From positions 1,240,001 through 1,304,000 of the forward strand of contig NC_088777.1 in NCBI RefSeq assembly GCF_954871325.1: a stretch of 64,000 nucleotides of DNA, in the 5' to 3' direction. Positions 37,501-45,311 of this stretch are shown one piece after another. The notes beneath the pieces were generated by a model. That model worked only from the letters and a program-made list of their open reading frames with translations, had not been told where the DNA came from and searched no databases. Within the stretch, counting starts at the first letter, position 1. Every line of letters begins with the position of its first letter. This stretch comes from Gordionus sp. m RMFG-2023. Its lineage: Eukaryota > Nematomorpha > Gordioida > Chordodea > Parachordodidae. Position numbers and translations under genes: made by a program.

Positions 37501-40500
37501 AAAAGAGGAACAAAAAAAATTAACTTCCTGAAGTCACGTATTAACATTTTCCCTGACCCTGACATTTTTTATCTTTAAAATTCACGTGCATATTTTCTAA
37601 ACCTTTGTTGATTGGCTTAATCTTTGTCCAAACTCTAACACGGTTTAGCCCAATGAAATTTATCTCTTTAGAAAATAAGCTTATTAAAATCTTAAAGCGG
37701 GAGCGGAAAGCTTGACGAATTCCTTATGTGAAGTTGGACAAAATCAGGTGATTTTGTTAACGCGACCAATAAAGAAAGGAGGAGCTTTCGCCTAATCTTT
37801 GTCCAAACTCTAACACGGCTTAGCCCAATGAAATTTATCTCTTTAGAAAATAATCGTATTAAAATCTTAAAGCGGAAGCGGAAAGCTTGGCGAATTCTTT
37901 TTGTGAAGTTGGACAAAGTCAGGTGATTTTGTTAACGCGACCAATAAAGAAAGAAGGAGCTCTTAATTTTTTTTCTTCTTTCTTCCCCTTACATCATTTT
38001 TTTGGGTATAGACGTCGATGACATATGATACTTAACCAAATGACGATGACGATGCGTTCTTTAAAAATTTATTTTGAAAGCGTCGATATTTAAATCAGCT
38101 GGGGACAACGTCATTTTTTGTTTTCCATATATGTATACGTATTTTTTTACGGGGAACTAAAATGGCGCGCCAGCTGCTGATTCAAAATATATATGAATGA
38201 ATGTTCAGTATCAATAAGGATATGTGCATACTGCATTCGTGTTCGGTATTATCGGCTAAAATAATTTTTTTTTGTTTTTTTAAAAAAAAAAAAGTTAATA
38301 GTAGTTCACGCTTTGCAAGTCGGTTACATGGAACGAGCCTTGAAGTATATAGACAAGGGGCTAGCTCAAATCGATATACTAAAAGGTATATCTTATTTTT
38401 ATATAAAACCAAAATTACTTAAAATGGCAAGAATATATAGAGTACCCCTCACCCCCCCCCTCTCTCCCCTGTTTCCCTTTGCACCCACCTTAAAAGTAAG
38501 TTTAAGGATCTATCAACCCCACTCCCCCCGAAAATTGCGAGCTTTTAGAATAAGTGGAATCGTGAAATCTGGCACATCGATTTATGGAACGTTGATAAAA
38601 TCAGAATAGCGAATTCAAGAACGTTTCCGAAATAATAAAAATAAATATGAAAATTTTAATTTCTTACGATAATATTTTTTTAAAAAATAATTCCAATTTT
38701 TTTTAACTTTAAATAAATCGATACTATAAGATACTTTTAAAATGGATCCTAATACATCGTCGATTTAAATTTAGGTGTATCGTCTAGTAATACGCAAAAT
38801 ATCCCCATTTGACCCCTATTTTTTGAAAAAAACGGCCAACTCAATATTATAGTCCTATAAGATATTGTCCAAGGTCTCGAGATTTCGTATTAAAGATGCC
38901 AGAACCTTTGTGCTGTAATATATGTGAGCAAAATCTTCAGTTTGCAGCCTAATGTTTTTCCCTCTGCTCAAATGGAGGGATTTTGCATCGCCAACCATTC
39001 TTCCTTAGTATTACTATATTATTCGTTTCTTTAGTTGTTTGTTTAAATGACTAAACTTCGGGAAAATCTAAGAACGGCTTTAGCCAAAATTTTTTTTTTT
39101 GATCCCAAGAAATGTTCATTTAGATTCCTTACGAAGTTTTTAGAACTCAACTTAGGAGTATAGTTCATAAATAGTTAGAAAATTTTAGCAACGTGGATCT
39201 AAGTCTACGTTGAAGCTCTTCCCTTCTCTCTTTTATTTTTAAAAAATTATTGATTTGTTGGAAATAATATTTTTTTCAAAGACCCGCAAGGCACCGTATT
39301 TAAATTTTTTTTAAATTTATCCGGGCCAAATATTTGAAATAGTAGCTATAAAAATCAAATTAAATAAAATATATTTAAAAAAAAATTCGGGCCGAGCTTG
39401 AAAAATTTATTTTTGAAAAAAAAATTCGGGCCAGGCCGGAAAATTTTTTTTTAAAAAAAACCCGGGCCGGGTCGGAAAAATAAGAAACCCGGGCCGGGCC
39501 GGAAAAATTTTTTGAAAAAAATCCGGGTCGGGCCGGAAATTTTTTTTAAAAAAAAACCCGGGCCGGTTCGGAAAAATAAAAAACCCGGGCCGGGCCGGAA
39601 AAATTTTTTGAAAAAAATCCGGGTCGGGCCGTACCTTTGCAGGTCACTGTCGTGAGATAGTTAGTTATTATTTAATATAATTAAAAGTTTTTTTTAAAAA
39701 AAAATTTTTGAACCAAATACTGTTACCGAGTTTGTTGGAATTTCATAATAACTTGCTACATTGACCGGAAATGATAAAAATGATACTTACATTTTTAGTG
39801 AACACGATTATTATTCGATTTGATTTTTGTGTGATAAAAGATGAATTAATAATAAAATAATTATTTTAAAAAAAAATTTTTTTTCCCCGAGAAACACTTT
39901 CCGAAAACTCGAAACTGGGTGGGAGGGGGGAGGGAGGGAGCCTGGCGCGAGAATTCTTTTGTTTCTGTGGAAATAATTAGTCAGTTCCTATATTTATGGC
40001 CGGCTAAAAAAATCGGTTTAAACCGATTTAAACCAATTTTTTTTAAGCCCGAAAACTATCACCTTTAGCCTTGGGGGGGTTTATATGACAATTAAGCCGC
40101 TCAAAGTTTGAAAGAAACTGATATAAATTAAAAGGCCCGAATTAATGTTAACGGACTTTCTCCTGCAGACTTCTGAATCTTCTAGTCGAATTTCTAGACA
40201 TTTTTTAGCCGTTAATCAGCTGCAGTTCCAGGTTCTCGAATATATATAAATATAATACGCATAAATATGGAAATTTTTATAATAGCGATTTTTTGTTGTA
40301 GACCACTATCGCCCATCCCTCCTTGCACTTATCCCGTTAAATGTTGTTTACGGTTACTTTTCGAAAAGTAACTCTTTACAAGTAACATCCGTTAAAAAAT
40401 GTAACTTGTAATTACAGTTACTTTCGCGCCGCCATTAGTGCTTCGCCTATTATTATTTTCCTTCTCCCTAACTGCCTAAAGGTTATCATCGCCTTCATTT

Positions 40501-43500
40501 TCTCTCAACTCACCATTAATCGATTATTTTTCTAGAATTTGTCCCATTATTTCGGTGTTTGTAAACAAATGGATTATGGTTTTGTTTATTTATTTTTTTA
40601 AAAATCTCATTTCCGTTTTCGTTTTTTTTTAGCCGACTACCTATCCCAAAACGACAGAATAAAAACTTTAGACTTTAGCGATAATCCGTTATCGCGCATC
40701 AACGTTCTCTACAAATTCGAATCCGCTTTCCGCGAATACGCAATAGTGTCCAATTTAGTTACCGGAAAATATTCTTCCGCTATCAAAGAAGTTTTCGCAT
40801 TTATATTTTGTATACATTTTTTATTTACTTATTTGTCACCTTTTGGAGGCTACCATTTTGTTTTATTGTTTATTTATTTTTAAAAGCGATCAGCTGATTT
40901 AATTATTTACTTATTTTTTACCCCTCTCCCCTTTCCTTCCTAACAGATACAAATGCGATTTTTTTACGAACCCACCGGCATAGTGATCAAAAGAGACGTC
41001 GATTGGAACTACAAAACACGTTTACACACATTTTTGGTGAGGAATGAAAATTTTAAAAAAAAATATATATATTAGAAACAGCTGATTATATATTCCTTTC
41101 AAATTATAATCCATATTAACCAATTGGAAAAGCGTTTATTATATCCATTTATTTGCCCATATATTTTTCAATTTCCCCTTGCGCATTTTAAAATCCCAGA
41201 CTGAGTCCCATATGTTCCGAATTCGGGACTGGCATTTGACATCTGCCCTTCTCCGATTTAGATTTTTTTTTTATGACCAGCTTTACTATTCCATTTTTTT
41301 CTCCCCCCCCCCCCTTCCAAATCATCGGGCATAAATTTTCACCTTATATTATACTATCATTCTTTATTAAATCTTAGGATTTTTTACCTAAATATTGAAT
41401 TCAATTCTTAAGGCTAGGGCATATCTCCCACTCGTTAGGGTTAGGGGTACTCTTAGCCCTTCTAAAAGTGGAGACAGCTGTCATTTTGATCCTCCATGTT
41501 TACTCTAGTTATTGATATGGCCTATACAGAGAAGGGTATATTAGTAAATATCCGACATCAAATCAACTCGAGGTTTTAACCCGATCACCCTCCCCCTCCC
41601 CACTCGGGAGTCTTTTTGTATACTGGCTTAGTATATACTATAATTAAGAAAAAATAAATCAAATTTTACTTTTTTTACACCACTTAATCGCTAAGATACA
41701 GCGAGAGCGGGAAAAAATGGTACGTTTATGACAAAAAATGCGCTTCGTTAATTTTCAAATGTATTCGAGAATTTAATTTAGTTAGAACAATTATTTAAAT
41801 TTTATTATATAGCCTAGTGACGGTTCTTTAATATGGCATATTAATAAATATGATAGAAACCCTATTAATACCCAAAACAGGAAGTACCAAAGCGCAAATT
41901 GTCTAGAAAAAGAAAGGTTATTTTTTTAAAAAAATTTATTTTCTGTAGGATTCATACCAGTCTGCTTTTATATTTGTACAAAATCCTAGACTGGCAGAAA
42001 GAAAAAATCCCTTCTTTTTCTTTGGCCATTTCCGGTTTTGTACTTCCGGTTTTTTGGTATTAGTCGGTTCCCAGGAGGAGTTCAGGATAAATTGCGTAAA
42101 ATTTATAGGATTAAATATTCTGCACATCCGGATTGACATTTTTAGGCAAACTTAGAACGCATCCAAACGAAAAAATGATTTTATGCTATTTAACCAACTT
42201 CGAATATTATTTTATTTCGCGTTTTTTAAAACTTATTTTGCCGGAAATGGGATCTAGTGGCACCGATGGAATATATACCATATAATTTTTTTAGAGGTAG
42301 GTGCTTATTCACTTTTTTCACGTGAATATGACTTGTCCACATTATTTTTAACTGTATTTTTTTTTTATGTATTTAAAAAAGAATAATATATATGAATTGA
42401 TAAATTTATTACCTTATTTTTCGGCATATGTAAATAGGGTCTATATTCGTTGGCAACCAAAGAATACGAAAAATCTCAGACACATTTCAATTTCATAAGA
42501 CTTCAGGTTTATTATTAATTTTTGTCGACTAAGTTGTTTGCGAATATTTTCTAGGAATTATTATTTTTATTGGGAAATTTTTCAGGAAAGAAAAATTAAA
42601 ATCAGCTGTTTATTTTTTTTTTGTTTATTTTTTAAAGACGGCGGATCCAGAAAACGACAATAACACGAGCTATCAATCAACCAAATGCAAGATCTTCTGT
42701 TCCTTTAACTTGCTTCTCATGTACCTTCATTTGAACCGGCACAATTACAACTCGGCCTCCTCCATTAATTCCGTATCGAACAGCAACCTGGAAACCGAGA
42801 TTAGGCGTATTTTAGAAACGCTCAATCCCGACGTTATTAGCGAAATCGCGTAAAAAATAAATATATTTTTTCGTCGAGTAAGCCAATATATAATTATACC
42901 TAGACTTACGATGCATTCATTAATAGTATGCATCGATGTAAATCAGCTGGGGACGCCATTTTGGTTACCCATATCATAATCAAGAAGAATTTTAAACGAG
43001 AGGTTAATTTATTCCTGTCTGACGCCAACTTTACTAGAGAATTGCCCGACCATCGAGATAATGAGGAAGCAAGTTATCTATTCGATAGTAGTTTTTTAAC
43101 ATGAGAGTAATTACTATATGGGTTGCCAAAATGGGGGCTCCAGCTGATTTGCATTCAACCACAGGCTTTATCGTCAGTCTAGGTATTATTATATGCCATT
43201 GGAGTCGACATTAGAGGTCTGCATTGGGCGGGTTTTGGATAATATGCCCGCCCACTCAATGTTTTAAAAAAAATCTTTTAACCCGCCCGCCCATTAGTCG
43301 AAATCTTTACCCGCCCGCCCATTAGTCAGAAATCTTTTACCCGCCCGCCCATTAGTCAGAAATCTTATACCCGCCCGCCCATTAGTCAGAAATCTTTTAC
43401 CGCCCGCCCATTAAGTCTAAGAAATCTTTTACCCGCCCGCCCATTAGTCAGAAATCTTTTACCCGCCCGCCCATTAGTCAGAAATCTTTTACCCGCCCGC

Positions 43501-45272
43501 CCATTAGTCAGAAATCTTTTACCCGCCCGCCCATTAGTCAGAAATCTTTTACCCGCCCGCCCATTAGTCAGAAATCTTTTACCCGCCCGCCCATTAGTCA
43601 GAAATCTTTTACCCGCCCGCCCATTAGTCAGAAATATTTGGCCCGCCCGCCCATTAGTCAGAAATCTTTTACCCAAGCCCGCTATTTTAAGCATCTAATG
43701 AAAAATAGTTTCAACATTACATCTTCTATAAGTTTTATAATTTAGGAAATTACTATTATTAAGTAAGCTTTATTCAATTTAAATTATGGATAATTTTATT
43801 TTATCAAATAAAATTATTTATAAAATATAAATATAAATATTATAAGTAATTATAATGCAAAAATAATTCCACATTTTCGGGATTCAAACACGTTCTTCTT
43901 TGTTTCTAAAAACCTTCCGGCAATGCTAAATTTTCTTTCAGAAGTAGCGTTTGGATACGTTGCGGCTAACTGTTGTAGCACGAGGGATGATCTTATTAAC
44001 ATCCAATTTACCATATCTTGCCCCTAAGTCGGCAAATCTTTGTAAAATATTTATAAATCCAGGTCCTTGAACTGCTTGAAATGGCCTAAAAAAGATAAAA
44101 GAATAATTTATTAAATTAAAATACCTAATGTCTCTAGCGCAATATTCTACAAAATTCGCTATTAGACCAGATTTTATCGTTTTGTTTAATTGAGAATTGT
44201 CTTTTTCAAAATATCCAGTTATTTTTTTATTATCTATCAAATCTTCATAATTTGCAGATGAACATTGATGCCGAAGGAAGAAGGAGGTGCCACTTTTGCT
44301 ATTATATTTAAAGATGGAGTCGCAATCATTGCAGCGATTCCAATCTAGCTTTTTGTCATTTTCATCAAAAATAATTTTAAATTGTTTCCACATAGACGAT
44401 TTAAGTTTATTATTATTATCTTCATTGTTTTTTATCTTATACAAATTATTTTTTATTTTCTTAGCAATCAATTCTTTATTCATATTTTAAAATTAAATTA
44501 AAAAATATTATTTTGTCAAAATTATGTTATAAAAAATAATATTTATATAATTATATAAGAAAATAAAAATGAAAATAAAAAGGGCAATATAAAGATAAAC
44601 AATCATTACTAAAATAAAATAACACAATGGAGTAATTTCATTATTCCCAAAAAAAGGAAATTTTAATTTTTCAATATCTAAAAAATTATATATTTTAAGA
44701 AAAAAAGTTTTATTTCATTACCATAAAAAGGAGATTTTAATTTGTTTATAGAAAAAAAGGTTTGTTTTTATTTGTAGAAAAAGTTTTTTTTTAATTGAAG
44801 AAAAAAGTTGATTTATTTTATAAAAAAGTTATACCAGAAAAAGGGCTTTTTATTTTTTAAGTTCGTAAGAACAATTTTTTATTAATTAAAATAAAAATTT
44901 TTAATTTTTTTAAATCGCTAGCCTGCCCGTTTTTAAAAAAATTTTACCCGCCCACGCCTGCCCACCTAGATGGGCAGGCGTGGGCGGGCGGGCAGGAAAC
45001 CCGACCAATGCAGACCTCAAGTCGGCATAATAGATTTGTATATATTTTAAGTGAGGAGAATTTTAATATTGTTTTCTAATGTTGGCTAATTTACCCTAAA
45101 AAAAAAGGTTATGCCAAAAAGTATTCCCTAATTTGAGTCTTGCTATTTGTTCTCTCAGGCATTCTTTAAGGGGTTGAGGTCATTCTTTAATCTATAATCC
45201 CTCCCCCCTTCCTTCTCTTTTGGATCCCATATAATCGTTCTCTTGGAAAGAAAGAAAGAAAGATAGATAGAT

Positions 45273-45311
<39 letters not shown>

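Larger units (their letters stand above)
36953..38294 (+). other. MAU2 intron 7
   Basis: Holds a Harbinger-like MITE (37266-37499), a 174-bp tandem duplication (37617-37968) and an M1 remnant (38010-38225). Nothing coding is recognised. Confidence 0.6.
43212..45020 (-). mobile_element. hAT transposon, internally deleted, antisense in MAU2 intron 12
   Basis: Terminal inverted repeats TAGAGGTCTGCATTGG and CCAATGCAGACCTCAA (15 of 16 match). 8-bp target duplication GTCGACAT (43204-43211) versus GTCGGCAT (45021-45028). The interior holds a transposase remnant on the - strand (43850-44483), a 30-bp minisatellite in the left subterminal region, and GC-rich CCCGCCC words in both subterminal regions. 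1.8 kb versus the 2.5-4 kb usual for an autonomous hAT element, so not autonomous. One mismatch in the short TIR and in the TSD suggests moderate age. Confidence 0.85.

Noticed and set aside
43272-43676. CRISPR-like array of 30-bp repeats
   Set aside because: Units are contiguous with no spacers, lie inside a hAT element, and the context is an animal genome.
43386-43694. 102-codon repeat protein on the - strand
   Set aside because: It is the open frame of the minisatellite; no start context or conserved domain.
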